From Clostridium swellfunianum (GTDB lineage: Bacteria; Bacillota; Clostridia; Clostridiales; Clostridiaceae), in contig NZ_JAMOFV010000006.1 in NCBI RefSeq assembly GCF_023656515.1, positions 3,968,194 to 4,032,193 of the forward strand: a stretch of DNA of 64,000 bases, written 5' to 3'. A program made the position numbers and the translations under genes. This document shows, piece by piece, positions 9,176 through 17,941 of this stretch (position 1 is its first letter; every line of letters begins with the position of its first letter). The notes beneath the pieces were generated by a model, which worked only from the letters and a program-made list of their open reading frames with translations, searched no databases and was not told the origin of the DNA.

Positions 9176-9445
9176 TTACTGTACGATATTTGAAATAAGT
9201 GAAAAAATCCTTTGAGTAAAGTTTACTACAGTGTGAAGCATCCAAGGACCAGCGATGAGTCCTACTACAGCAGCTGCAATAAGCTTTGGCACGAAGGTTA
9301 GTGTCTGCTCCTGTATCTGTGTAGTTGCTTGAAAGATACTAATTATCAAGCCTACTACCAAAGAAACAATAAGAATGGGCGCTGCCACCATAAGACCTGT
9401 TTGCACAGCATCCTTTATTATTGAAATAATCATATTTTCGCTCAT
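9176..9445 (-). CDS. fliQ: FliQ, flagellar export gate protein
   Basis: An 89-aa protein with two transmembrane hairpin segments (~15-40 and ~50-75), including GLIISIFQATTQIQEQTLTF and the PKLIA junction, typical of FliQ/SpaQ. Several copies assemble with FliP and FliR into the helical core of the export gate. Length and position between fliP and fliR match the family. Confidence 0.95.
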   Translation of the reverse strand: MSENMIISIIKDAVQTGLMVAAPILIVSLVVGLIISIFQATTQIQEQTLTFVPKLIAAAVVGLIAGPWMLHTVVNFTQRIFSLISNIVQ

Positions 9446-9460
9446 TTAGACTTCAACTCC

Positions 9461-10225
9461 CTATGAAAAACTCGTTATTATAGACTTAACAAGCAAATGC
9501 CATCCATCTACCATTACAAATAAAAGAAGCTTAAAGGGAAGCGATACCATTACAGGCGGAAGCATCATCATACCCATAGATAAAAGCACGCTGGCAACAA
9601 CTAAATCTATAATTAAGAACGGTATAAAAAGCAGAAATCCTATAGTAAATGCTGTTTTCAATTCGCTTATTATAAAAGCAGGTATAACTACATATAGCGG
9701 AACATTTTCCTTGTTTATTTCTCCCTTAACCTTAGCAACATCAACAAAGAGTTTGAGATCGTTTTGTCTTGTTTGTTTAAGCATAAATTCTCTTAGCGGC
9801 TTTGATCCTTCAGCTATAGCTTGCTCTTGGGTTATCTTATTTTCCAAATATGGTTTTATCGCATTAGTATTTACAGCATTAAAGGTTGGTGCCATTATAA
9901 AAATGGTAAGAAAAATCGCAAGTCCTATCATAACTTGATTAGGGGGTGACTGCTGTGTACCAATTGCACTTCTAAGAAATGAAAATACAATTATAGTTCT
10001 TATAAAGCTTGTTGTCATAATGATTATAGAAGGGAGCAACGTAAGAACTGTTAATATTATAAGTAGTTTTATATTATCAACATATTCCTTTGGCGTATTA
10101 GCTCCATCTACAGATATATTAACCTTTGGCAAGGGCAATGTTGCTGGCGCAGCTTGTACATTATATCCAAAAAAAACTATAAAGGCCATAACTAGAAGTG
10201 TTACTACTGCATATCTTTTTTTCAT
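9461..10225 (-). CDS. fliP: FliP, flagellar export gate protein
   Basis: A 254-aa export gate protein with a signal-peptide-like N-terminus (KKRYAVVTLLVMAFIVFFGY) and four further hydrophobic stretches. Family motifs include TSFIRTIIVFSFLRSAIGTQ, QSPPNQVMIGLAIFLT and MGMMMLPPVMVSLPFKLLLF. Five FliP subunits form the pore of the core complex. FliO directly upstream is its assembly partner. Confidence 0.95.
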   Translation of the reverse strand: MKKRYAVVTLLVMAFIVFFGYNVQAAPATLPLPKVNISVDGANTPKEYVDNIKLLIILTVLTLLPSIIIMTTSFIRTIIVFSFLRSAIGTQQSPPNQVMIGLAIFLTIFIMAPTFNAVNTNAIKPYLENKITQEQAIAEGSKPLREFMLKQTRQNDLKLFVDVAKVKGEINKENVPLYVVIPAFIISELKTAFTIGFLLFIPFLIIDLVVASVLLSMGMMMLPPVMVSLPFKLLLFVMVDGWHLLVKSIITSFS

Positions 10226-10227
10226 CT

Positions 10228-10575
10228 CTATCCTTCCTTTTTTTTCATTACTTTTTGGTAAAAATCCTTCAAGCTTTCGTACTGTGGAATTTCTTTTGTT
10301 GCCTCTAATCTCATAAGTTCTTCATCACTAAGCTCTAAAAGAGTATCTACCTTGCCAGCCGAGGAAGTGAGTACATAGCCCTTATCTCCTATTTTTACTA
10401 CAATGAGGCTGTTCTCCTTTGAAAGAGAAACCCTCTCAAGTACTTTAATGAATTTCCCATTTTGCATGCTCTGAAGTTTGTTTCCTCCAAACTTAACAGA
10501 CATATAGAACAAAAATAAAATCAAAGGAAGAAACACAATAATTTTAAGCAGCATTATCCAAAAATTAAAATCCAT
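10228..10575 (-). CDS. fliO: FliO (FliZ-like), export gate assembly protein
   Basis: A 115-aa protein with one N-terminal transmembrane segment (~8-26, LKIIVFLPLILFLFYMSVKF) and a small cytoplasmic domain (KFIKVLERVSLSKENSLIVV), the FliO pattern. FliO helps assemble the FliP ring. The gene ends three bases before fliP, and the start ATG follows GGAGG. Confidence 0.88.
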   Translation of the reverse strand: MDFNFWIMLLKIIVFLPLILFLFYMSVKFGGNKLQSMQNGKFIKVLERVSLSKENSLIVVKIGDKGYVLTSSAGKVDTLLELSDEELMRLEATKEIPQYESLKDFYQKVMKKKEG

Positions 10576-10718
10576 ACGTTCCTCCTTTTTAACTTTTCCT
10601 AATATTAAACCAATCTAATTCAAACAATATTCGACAAATACATAATACTAAATTTTATAAATACTATCATTATGATTGCTTAGGGGAATAAGGTAAGAAT
10701 AGCTAATAAGTCTTCCCC

Positions 10719-11228
10719 CTACTGAATTAAAATTTCATAAAAATATATATTAGTTACTTTTCCCTTTTCAAAATAAGCACTTATTCTAGTTAAGATTTCT
10801 TTTTTCAAGTCCTCAACATTCTTTTGCGATGCAAAGTCTGAAGCTTTTTTACTTCTCAAAACACCATTTATAGCATCTCTGATTATAGGCTTCTTTTCTT
10901 CGAGTTCCTTCTCCATATCCTTTTGCTTTTTAGCTTCATAACCTAGATACAACTTTGCCTTAAAGAATCTTTTTCCACCTTCATCTGAAAGATTTACTAA
11001 AAATTCATCCATATTGTATGTATAAGGTGAAAGATCGTTTGCTGAGTTTTGCACAGTAGGATTAGGGGTTTTATTTTCGGCGATACTATTGCTGCCTGAG
11101 ATTTTAGTATAGAGAAGATATCCGCCAAAGCTTCCACCAAAAATAAGAATTACTAACAAAACTATAATAATAATCCTTAAAGCATTACCTTTTCCCTTTT
11201 CTTTTACTTTCTCTTTCTTTTCAGCCAT
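10719..11228 (-). CDS. fliL: FliL, flagellar stator-associated protein
   Basis: A 169-aa single-pass protein: a Lys/Glu-rich cytoplasmic tail, a transmembrane segment (~18-42), a low-complexity linker, then the FliL domain with FLVNLSDEGGKRFFKAKLYL and LKKEILTRISAYFEKGKVTN. FliL surrounds the stators and supports torque. It is followed by a 143-base gap before fliO in which I see no gene and only an imperfect G/C-rich inverted repeat. Confidence 0.93.
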   Translation of the reverse strand: MAEKKEKVKEKGKGNALRIIIIVLLVILIFGGSFGGYLLYTKISGSNSIAENKTPNPTVQNSANDLSPYTYNMDEFLVNLSDEGGKRFFKAKLYLGYEAKKQKDMEKELEEKKPIIRDAINGVLRSKKASDFASQKNVEDLKKEILTRISAYFEKGKVTNIYFYEILIQ

Positions 11229-11242
11229 GTCTTGGTCTCCTT

Positions 11243-11434
11243 TTACAGTCCTATCCTAAAAATTCTGTTTTTGTATTCTATAACTTTATTGATTATTTCT
11301 TCTGTGCTTTCAAGAACAATATACTTATTACCATTTGTCAAGGTTATAAGGCTATCTGGCACAGCTTCAACTTTTTCTATATGGTCAGCATTTAAAATTA
11401 GTTCCCTATTATTAAGCCCTGTAAGCTTTATCAT
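11243..11434 (-). CDS. flbD: FlbD/SwrD family small flagellar protein
   Basis: A 63-aa protein, MIKLTGLNNRELILNADHIE followed by a short beta-rich segment (LITLTNGNKYIVLEST), typical of the FlbD family. SwrD of B. subtilis has the same length and position between flgE and fliL, and is needed for full motor power during swarming. The plus-strand frame across it is a shadow. Confidence 0.93.
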   Translation of the reverse strand: MIKLTGLNNRELILNADHIEKVEAVPDSLITLTNGNKYIVLESTEEIINKVIEYKNRIFRIGL

Positions 11435-11463
11435 TTACCTATCCCCTTTGCAAGAATATTTTA

Positions 11464-11487
11464 GCTAACGGAGCAAGCTCCGTCAGC
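11464..11487 (-). other. Strong hairpin without U-tract between flgE and flbD
   Basis: An 11-bp inverted repeat (GCTAACGGAGC / GCTCCGTCAGC, one G-U wobble) with a two-base apex lies just after the flgE stop. The bases that follow in the transcript are AT-rich but contain no U-run, so it is more likely an RNA 3'-end protector or partial attenuator between the abundant hook protein and the low-abundance FlbD than a terminator. Confidence 0.6.
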
Positions 11488-11502
11488 CTTAATAATTAAT
11501 TA

Positions 11503-12783
11503 TTATCTTTTTAAATTTAATATATCTTGAAGAATTTCATCTCCAGTAGTTATTGTCTTTGAATTTGCCTGGAAGGCTCTGCTTGTAACAATCATATCTG
11601 TAAACTGTTCTGCAAGATCTACGTTTGACATTTCAAGCATTCCTTGAAGCATATCTCCATATCCGCCACTATTGTCTTGATCTGCAGGCACATTCATTCC
11701 GCTTCTAACTATAGCATCACCAGAGTTTGCTGACTTCTCATAAAGATTTCTTCCGAGCTTAGTTAATCCAGCTGGGTTTTTAAATGAAGACATTGCTATC
11801 TGTCCAAGTGCAGATACAGAACCATCATCTAAGACTGCTGAAATAACCCCATCCTTACCAATGTTAAAAGTTGTTACTTTAACTGGCTCATCAGATTTAG
11901 CATATAAGTTTTGCCTCCACATCGAATCTGTTGTAGGAGCAGGATCAGCAGGAGCTATAGTCACACCATTATAAACGAAAGGCTTTATAGAGTTGTCTTG
12001 CTCCTTTCCATTTAAAAACCAGCTCCACTCACCTGATGCAGCAGTATATTTAACTTCAACTACAGCAGTCTCACCTGTATATAAACCACTTATTGTTGGC
12101 GAGCTTTCAGGATTACCGCTTGAGGCTGGCATTTTTGTTCCAGTTGCAAAGTTACTCGCTGGTCTTGAAATGCTATCTGGTATAACTAGAGGAACTAAGG
12201 TACCTTCAGATTTAACAGATAAATCGTTAGTATTTACAAAGTTAACACTTTCAAGTCTTCCATCCTTATATTTAACGCTGCTTTCCCCACCGTTAACTCC
12301 CATTGCATAACCTAAAACTCTGTATCCATCTGAAGTTAATAAATTACCTGACTTATCTAATGTAAATGAACCATCTCTAGTAAAGCTTATAGACATACCA
12401 TTTGTATCTAAGACTTCACTTCCGTTTAAAGTAATAGCTCTATCATTATCAAATGGAAGTTGACCACTCCCAACCATGAAATATCCATCACCATCAACAG
12501 CAACATCAAGATTTCTTCCAGTTGGCTGCATCATACCTTGAGAAACTATAGTATCTATACCGGCCATTTGAACTCCAAGACCTACCTGCCTTGGATTAAC
12601 TCCACCTTGATTAACTCCTGGTGCTAGAGCTTGTGATACATTTTGGCTTAACATATCCTGAAATCTAACTCTTGCATTTTTAAAACCTGTTGTACCTACA
12701 TTAGCTATGTTATTACCTATAACGTCTAACTTAGTCTGATTAACTCTCATACCAGATATTCCTGAATATAATGATCTTAACAT
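11503..12783 (-). CDS. flgE: Flagellar hook protein FlgE
   Basis: A 426-aa axial protein forming the hook. N-terminal MLRSLYSGISGMRVNQTKLD and NNIANVGTTGFKNARVRFQD, the core motif DVAVDGDGYFMV, and the C-terminal SNVDLAEQFTDMIVTSRAFQ and TTGDEILQDILNLKR are characteristic. The middle (~200-320) is the variable outer domain. It follows flgD and the TIGR02530-like gene. The ATG is preceded by GGAGGG. Confidence 0.95.
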   Translation of the reverse strand: MLRSLYSGISGMRVNQTKLDVIGNNIANVGTTGFKNARVRFQDMLSQNVSQALAPGVNQGGVNPRQVGLGVQMAGIDTIVSQGMMQPTGRNLDVAVDGDGYFMVGSGQLPFDNDRAITLNGSEVLDTNGMSISFTRDGSFTLDKSGNLLTSDGYRVLGYAMGVNGGESSVKYKDGRLESVNFVNTNDLSVKSEGTLVPLVIPDSISRPASNFATGTKMPASSGNPESSPTISGLYTGETAVVEVKYTAASGEWSWFLNGKEQDNSIKPFVYNGVTIAPADPAPTTDSMWRQNLYAKSDEPVKVTTFNIGKDGVISAVLDDGSVSALGQIAMSSFKNPAGLTKLGRNLYEKSANSGDAIVRSGMNVPADQDNSGGYGDMLQGMLEMSNVDLAEQFTDMIVTSRAFQANSKTITTGDEILQDILNLKR

Positions 12784-12898
12784 ACTTTCCCTCCATAAAA
12801 CCTTTTAGGCTTTTATTTTTGCCAGTTCAGTATGATACTTCTTACTTTGCTTCTATCCTTCCACAAAGCTGAGCTTCCTTATTAAGGTCCTGCCCCTA

Positions 12899-13291
12899 TT
12901 ATAAAAGCACCACACTGTCTATATTTGTGAATACATTATCCTTACTGCCTTCTTTATCAACAGCAGTAATTATAGTCCTATTTTTAATGCTTGCTACAAA
13001 TACTACATCCTTATATAATATCAAGGATTCCTTTGCACCTTTTTCATCTGCTTTATTAATGCCTTCGTTTATCCTATTCATGTCACTTTCATTCAGCGAG
13101 ATATTTCTATCTTTAAGTCTCTCAGCCGCATGATTTGATATTAGAAAGCTGTCTCGTTTATCTACAGTATTCTTTAAAATTTCGCTAAAGCTTTCTTTAC
13201 TTTTATTAGCTGGCTTGCTGCTGCTATTTATATCGACGGGCTGAATTCCATTAACCTGGTATAGTGTACCGTTTATCACTCTGTATCCCAT
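12899..13291 (-). CDS. Conserved flagellar operon protein, TIGR02530-like
   Basis: A 130-aa soluble protein between flgD and flgE. Residues ~30-130 (FSEILKNTVD, ISNHAAERLKDRNISL, KDVVFVASIKNRTIITAVD) match the conserved flagellar operon protein family TIGR02530 as I remember it, which is found at this place in Bacillus and Clostridium. Its molecular role is unknown; a hook-assembly role is inferred only from position. The ribosome-binding site is weak. A 115-base gap with nothing recognised separates it from flgE. Confidence 0.8.
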   Translation of the reverse strand: MGYRVINGTLYQVNGIQPVDINSSSKPANKSKESFSEILKNTVDKRDSFLISNHAAERLKDRNISLNESDMNRINEGINKADEKGAKESLILYKDVVFVASIKNRTIITAVDKEGSKDNVFTNIDSVVLL

Positions 13292-13302
13292 AGTGTAAGC
13301 CT

Positions 13303-14022
13303 CTACTTCTCAACTCTTCTGAGGCTGGTATATGGCAGTTCAACAATTTCCTCAGAATTTTCAACTTGTACCTTTAACTTTACTGTATTTCCATCAATGA
13401 AAACTCCGTTTATAGTTCCTTTATATATGTTTCCTGCAGCGTCTTTATCCGCAAATTCTGCCTTCTTACCTATCAATGAAGATGAAGTCAATAACAATAA
13501 ATTTTCATTTAAAGCTTGTTGGTTATAATCCGGCATATCTGCCACATCTGTAACATCGCTATAATCAACTTCCATTACCTCACTCTTACCGTCTTTTATA
13601 ACTTGTACACTAAGGATTACATTGCTGCCTGATTTACTAACACTTTGAACTGTACCTGTATACGGTATTCCTTTAAAATCCGTCTGCCTTAAAGCAACAA
13701 ACTTACCAATTAACGAGTTGGCTGAACTCATTCGCATAGTACTATTTAAGTTTGACATTTGCTCAAGAGATGCAAATTGGGCCATCTGTGCAACATATTG
13801 AGTAGAATCCTTAGCATTATCAGGATTTTGGTTTGATAGCTCCGCTGTTAATATCTTTAAGAAAGCATTTTTATCCATTTCATTTCCTGGTTTAACTATC
13901 TTCGTACCTTTTGATGTAGCCCCAACTGCAGAATCCGAAGCTTTTAAGTTAATGCCTGTTTTTGCTGCCTTGGTATCCTTTGAAGTTATTTCAGATAAAA
14001 AGCTTGTTGTATTTACTTCCAT
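13303..14022 (-). CDS. flgD: FlgD, hook-capping protein, with duplicated C-terminal module
   Basis: A 239-aa hook cap scaffold. The N-terminal FlgD signature is present (KNAFLKILTAELSNQNPDNA, then QMAQFASLEQMSNLN). The C-terminal part holds two related ~70-residue modules beginning NSLIGKFVAL (~105) and SSLIGKKAEF (~175), each ending with a beta-rich segment. The start ATG is chosen because GAGGTG lies six bases upstream; a GTG three codons earlier lies within that site. It lies after fliK, as is usual. Confidence 0.93.
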   Translation of the reverse strand: MEVNTTSFLSEITSKDTKAAKTGINLKASDSAVGATSKGTKIVKPGNEMDKNAFLKILTAELSNQNPDNAKDSTQYVAQMAQFASLEQMSNLNSTMRMSSANSLIGKFVALRQTDFKGIPYTGTVQSVSKSGSNVILSVQVIKDGKSEVMEVDYSDVTDVADMPDYNQQALNENLLLLTSSSLIGKKAEFADKDAAGNIYKGTINGVFIDGNTVKLKVQVENSEEIVELPYTSLRRVEK

Positions 14023-14035
14023 TGTTATCACCTCT

Positions 14036-15418
14036 CTATGCTAACGCATTAATATTGCCATCCTGTATATCGTAATTCTGTACCACAGCATCATCATTGT
14101 CTATAGAAGCAATTTCACTGTCTTTTCTCCCCTGCTGTCTTCCATCCCTCTTAGAATCTCCATTGCCATTAAACAAAAAGTTCTCGCCATTATAAAGACT
14201 TAGATTAAAGCTTTGAATGTTCATATTTTGCTCAGCAAGCTGATTACTAATAACTGGCAACTGAGAATTTAAAAGATTATAGGTTTCCTTACTTGAAGCT
14301 GTGATATTAGCCTTCATAACTCCATTGTCCATTGATAATCTTATTATGATTTCGCCTAAATCCTTAGGAAGTATTTTAACTGAAAGCTCCTTAAGGTTGT
14401 TAGTATCCATAAATTTTACAGCTTTAATGAAATCCATATTAAAGCTATCTTTGTTAATTACTACAGGTGCTTCTGCAGATAGCGGTTTGTCTGTTCTTAT
14501 AACCTCAAACCTTGTAACCACATTTGCTATTCTATCTGTTAAATTGCTTATCGGATCCTTTTTATCAACCTTTTCTAATAATCCCTTTAAAAGTTTATCT
14601 TCACTTTCTCCAGGTTTAATATCCAATTGGATTCGCTTGTAGTTGCTGCTTTCAGTTGAAGCTTTATTTGTTTCAATAATAGTGCTATCAACTGATTCTA
14701 TTTTTACCTGTTCAGAGTGTTGTAAGCTGTTGACGGTCTCTTGATCTTTTATGCTAAACTCTGTTTTGCTTGTTGATTTGACATCACTATTAACCAAGCT
14801 ATCTAATTCCTTAATTATAGCTTGTCTCAACGCTTTGTCATCATCCGCAGTAATAAGCCCAAAATCTTGATTTATTTTGCTTATTACAGCTGTTAGTTTA
14901 TCCTTAAAATTCGAATCACTTGCTAGTTTATCCACTATCTTTGAAGCTAGCTCGCTAAGCTTTGTAGGTTTGTCGTCGATTATTGTACCCAGCTCTAATC
15001 CTAAAACATCTGCATTAGTCTTAATAGGATTAGTTTCTTCAATTTTATTTCCTTGGAAAAACTCAGACACTATTTGCTTTAGTTTTAAAATATCCTTAGG
15101 CTTTGTAGTACCTCCTAAGCTTGCAAGCAGCTGCAAAAGCTCCATCAGCTTTTTATCAACTGTTTCTGAAGGCTCAGCCTTATCAAGCGTATCATTTCCT
15201 TCAACTTGCTCTTCCTCGTGCTTTGCCATATCAGTTGTCTTATTTATATTAGAAGGTTTAGCCTCTACTTCTTTGTTTTCTGGCTTCTTAATATCTTCAC
15301 CAAGCTTTTTATCAATAATCTTTGCAAAGCTCTTATCATCCAGCTTTGCGTTTGCTTTTGGTATCATCTCTGCAGGAGTTGTCTTCCCTGACAAAGCTTT
15401 AATATTTACACTATCCAT
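14036..15418 (-). CDS. fliK: FliK, hook-length control protein
   Basis: A 460-aa protein with a long, low-complexity, Lys/Glu/Ser-rich N-terminal ruler (~1-320) and a conserved C-terminal Flg_hook domain (LSVKILPKDLGEIIIRLSMD, then LLNSQLPVISNQLAEQNMNI). FliK measures hook length and triggers the FlhB switch. The ATG at 15418 has AGGAGG eight bases upstream, and that site overlaps the end of fliJ, so the genes are coupled. The long plus-strand frames across it are shadows. Confidence 0.92.
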   Translation of the reverse strand: MDSVNIKALSGKTTPAEMIPKANAKLDDKSFAKIIDKKLGEDIKKPENKEVEAKPSNINKTTDMAKHEEEQVEGNDTLDKAEPSETVDKKLMELLQLLASLGGTTKPKDILKLKQIVSEFFQGNKIEETNPIKTNADVLGLELGTIIDDKPTKLSELASKIVDKLASDSNFKDKLTAVISKINQDFGLITADDDKALRQAIIKELDSLVNSDVKSTSKTEFSIKDQETVNSLQHSEQVKIESVDSTIIETNKASTESSNYKRIQLDIKPGESEDKLLKGLLEKVDKKDPISNLTDRIANVVTRFEVIRTDKPLSAEAPVVINKDSFNMDFIKAVKFMDTNNLKELSVKILPKDLGEIIIRLSMDNGVMKANITASSKETYNLLNSQLPVISNQLAEQNMNIQSFNLSLYNGENFLFNGNGDSKRDGRQQGRKDSEIASIDNDDAVVQNYDIQDGNINALA

Positions 15419-15423
15419 TCCTT

Positions 15424-15861
15424 TCACCTCCTTTCATTAGCTCTTATAAACCCATAGAGAGCAAACTCATCATTAGACTTCTGTTCTACTAATGCCTGCT
15501 CTTTTATAAAACACTGAAGCTGCTTATCCTTTAAAATTTCAACTGTTTTTCTTTCAATTTGTTTTTGCTTTAACTCTTCTCTTCTTGCCTCTAGGGCTTT
15601 AATCTTCTTCTGAAGTTCCGATGCAGCTTCCATAATTGAGCTGTTTAAAGCATTTAGATAAATATGCTTCATTTTTTGTTCCGCCAAGCTTACCCCTGAA
15701 GATGTGAATCTGTATTTATTGTAATTATCCCTTAAAGTCTTAAGCCTTGCCTCAGCTTCATCTTTTTCCATCTGAGCTTTTTTAAAGTACCTTTTACTCT
15801 CTTCCTCTTTGTCCTCTCTAATATCTAGCAGCTTTTGAAGTTTAAAGTTAAATCCTTCCAA
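15424..15861 (-). CDS. fliJ: FliJ, export chaperone-escort protein
   Basis: A 145-aa, almost entirely coiled-coil protein (FKLQKLLDIREDKEEESKRY at the start, EAASELQKKIKALEARREEL in the second helix), the expected shape and length of FliJ. FliJ resembles the gamma stalk of F1-ATPase; it sits in the FliI ring and couples it to FlhA. The start is TTG at 15861 with AAGGTG upstream. Confidence 0.92.
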   Translation of the reverse strand: MEGFNFKLQKLLDIREDKEEESKRYFKKAQMEKDEAEARLKTLRDNYNKYRFTSSGVSLAEQKMKHIYLNALNSSIMEAASELQKKIKALEARREELKQKQIERKTVEILKDKQLQCFIKEQALVEQKSNDEFALYGFIRANERR

Positions 15862-15875
15862 TACCTATACACCTT

Positions 15876-17183
15876 CTATTTAAAAATACTATTTAAAGCT
15901 AGCAAACTATCTTTAAAGCTTGTATGTTCCCTAATTCCTTGTTTTAAATATTTTTCTATTGAATCGTTATATGTTATAGCCATATCAATTTTTTTGTTGC
16001 TTCCCTTAACATAAGCACCAATATTTATTAAATCCTCAGAATCCTTATAGGTTGCCATTAGGTCTCTAGCTAAGGAAGCGGTCTTTCTATGCTCTTCCTC
16101 TGCTATTTCAGGCATAAGTCTGCTAACACTGTTTAAAACATCTATAGCAGGATAATGATTTTTAGCAGCTAGTGCTCTTGATAACACTATGTGGCCATCT
16201 AATATACCTCTTACTGCGTCAGCTATAGGCTCATTGAAGTCATCACCGTCAACAAGCACTGTGTAGAAGGCTGTGATAGAACCCTTGTCTGACATACCTG
16301 AACGCTCCATAAGCCTAGGCAGCATGGCAAACACTGAAGGTGTATAGCCCTTTGTAGCAGGAGGCTCTCCAATAGCAAGTCCAACTTCCCTTTGAGCCAT
16401 TGCAAATCTGGTAACTGAATCCATCATTAGTATAACCTTCTTGCCTTGGTCTCTAAAATACTCTGCAATTGCAGTAGCAGTAAAAGCACCTTTAAGCCTA
16501 ACTAAAGCGGGTCTATCTGAAGTGGCACAGACTATTACTGACTTTTTTAAACCTTCTTCTCCAAGGTCTCTTTCAATAAAGTCAAGTACTTCTCTTCCTC
16601 TTTCGCCTATAAGTGAAATTACGTTTACATCAGCTTGCGCATATTTGGCAATCATTCCAAGAGTTGTACTTTTACCGACACCACTACCTGCAAATATTCC
16701 AACTCTCTGTCCCTCTCCACAGGTTAAAAAACCATCTATCGCTCTTACACCTGTAGGGAGAACATCTTTAATCCTTTTTCTCTTTAAAGGGTCAGGAGGG
16801 TCTCTGTCAAGCTGATACGGAACACCGCCCTTTAGCTGTTCCTCATTTAAGGGATTTCCAAGGCCATCTAATATCTTGCCAAGTAAACTATCCGAGCAGT
16901 TTATGCTCATTGGCTTTCCCTCAGCAACAACTCTACAGCCAGGCGCAATGCCAACAAGTTCACCAAGGGGCATTAGAATTACGTTATCTTCCTTAAACCC
17001 CACCACCTCACAGGTTATTGGCAAGTTCTTTTCATTATATATAGTGCATACCTCGCCAACAAAGGCTCTAACACCTTCAACTTCAACTGTTAATCCAATT
17101 ACTTTTTTAACCTTGCCTTCGATATAAACATAGTCAGCAGTTTCTACTTTTCTTTTAATCTTTTCAAAATCCAGTGATAGCAT
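15876..17183 (-). CDS. fliI: FliI, flagellar export ATPase
   Basis: A 435-aa hexameric ATPase related to F1-beta. The P-loop GSGVGKST is at ~166-173; the Walker B region is VILMMDSVTRFAMAQREVGL, followed by the family motif GEPPATKGYTPSVFAMLPRL. It powers or regulates unloading of export cargo. The gene is intact, but its regulator FliH immediately upstream is broken by a stop codon. Confidence 0.96.
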   Translation of the reverse strand: MLSLDFEKIKRKVETADYVYIEGKVKKVIGLTVEVEGVRAFVGEVCTIYNEKNLPITCEVVGFKEDNVILMPLGELVGIAPGCRVVAEGKPMSINCSDSLLGKILDGLGNPLNEEQLKGGVPYQLDRDPPDPLKRKRIKDVLPTGVRAIDGFLTCGEGQRVGIFAGSGVGKSTTLGMIAKYAQADVNVISLIGERGREVLDFIERDLGEEGLKKSVIVCATSDRPALVRLKGAFTATAIAEYFRDQGKKVILMMDSVTRFAMAQREVGLAIGEPPATKGYTPSVFAMLPRLMERSGMSDKGSITAFYTVLVDGDDFNEPIADAVRGILDGHIVLSRALAAKNHYPAIDVLNSVSRLMPEIAEEEHRKTASLARDLMATYKDSEDLINIGAYVKGSNKKIDMAITYNDSIEKYLKQGIREHTSFKDSLLALNSIFK

Positions 17184-17185
17184 AA

Positions 17186-17941
17186 TTACTCCTTTTCCTT
17201 AAGGATGTCTTCAATCCTTTCAAGTGCGTAATCAATACCCACAATAACCTTGCCATTGCCCTTGTCAATAACTGCATTTCCAGGCTCTAAGCTGCTGTCT
17301 CCTAGGATGAATATATCTCCTAAAAAGCCAAGCTGTTCCTTCCAGTTGTTTGCTTATGCCTTTAAAGCCTCAACATGAACAGTGCTGCATCTTATAATAA
17401 AATTACTTGATTTTTTAGAGGCTTCAAGCGCTTCTGAAATCATAGAATTTATTGCATCCTCTGCTTGAACTTCTTTTTTAAGCACTGCTCTAGCAATTGC
17501 AGCAATCAAATCATTTATATCTTTAGCCTTATCCTGCAGGTAGATCTCATACTCAACCTTGGCATTTTGAAGCAGATTTTCAGCTGAAGCTATTATGGCA
17601 TCACCTTCAGCCGAGGCTTGTTCAATAGCTTGAGGATAAGCCTCATTAAAACCTTCCTCATAACCCTTCTGGTATGCCTCATTTTTTAGCTGTTCAGCTT
17701 TTAAAAAAGCTTCTTCCTCTATATTTTTAACGTCCTGAAAAGCTTTAATCTTAATCTGCTCAGCTTGTCTTCTGGCATTTTCAACAATATTTCTAGCTAA
17801 ATTTTCATAGTTCTCTATATGATTTTTAGCATTTTCCTCACATTCTGCTTTAATAGTTTCTGACTCAGCATTAGTAACTATCTGACGCAAGCCAGTATTT
17901 TTAACACTAGTGTTTTTTATAACGTTATACGATGATTGCAT
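17186..17941 (-). pseudogene. fliH: fliH with in-frame TAA: flagellar export ATPase regulator, truncated
   Basis: Read through, this is a normal-length FliH of 251 codons. A TAA at 17356-17354 stops translation after 195 residues (…STVHVEALKA). The same frame then continues for 55 codons, ANNWKEQLGFLGDIFILGDS then SLEPGNAVIDKGNGKVIVGI and so on, to a TAA at 17186-17188. That segment is the usual FliH C-terminal end. The N-terminal half is a Glu/Lys-rich coiled coil (~25-120). The ATG at 17941 has GAGGTG six bases upstream and overlaps the fliG end. FliH binds FliI, and its C-terminal domain is involved, so loss of the tail should weaken export unless the stop is a sequence error or is read through. 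No start codon with a ribosome-binding site allows reinitiation. Confidence 0.9.

Noticed and set aside
14877-15440. 187-codon plus-strand frame opposite fliK
   Set aside because: Antisense of the low-complexity fliK ruler; Ser/Phe/Leu-rich product with no recognisable motif.
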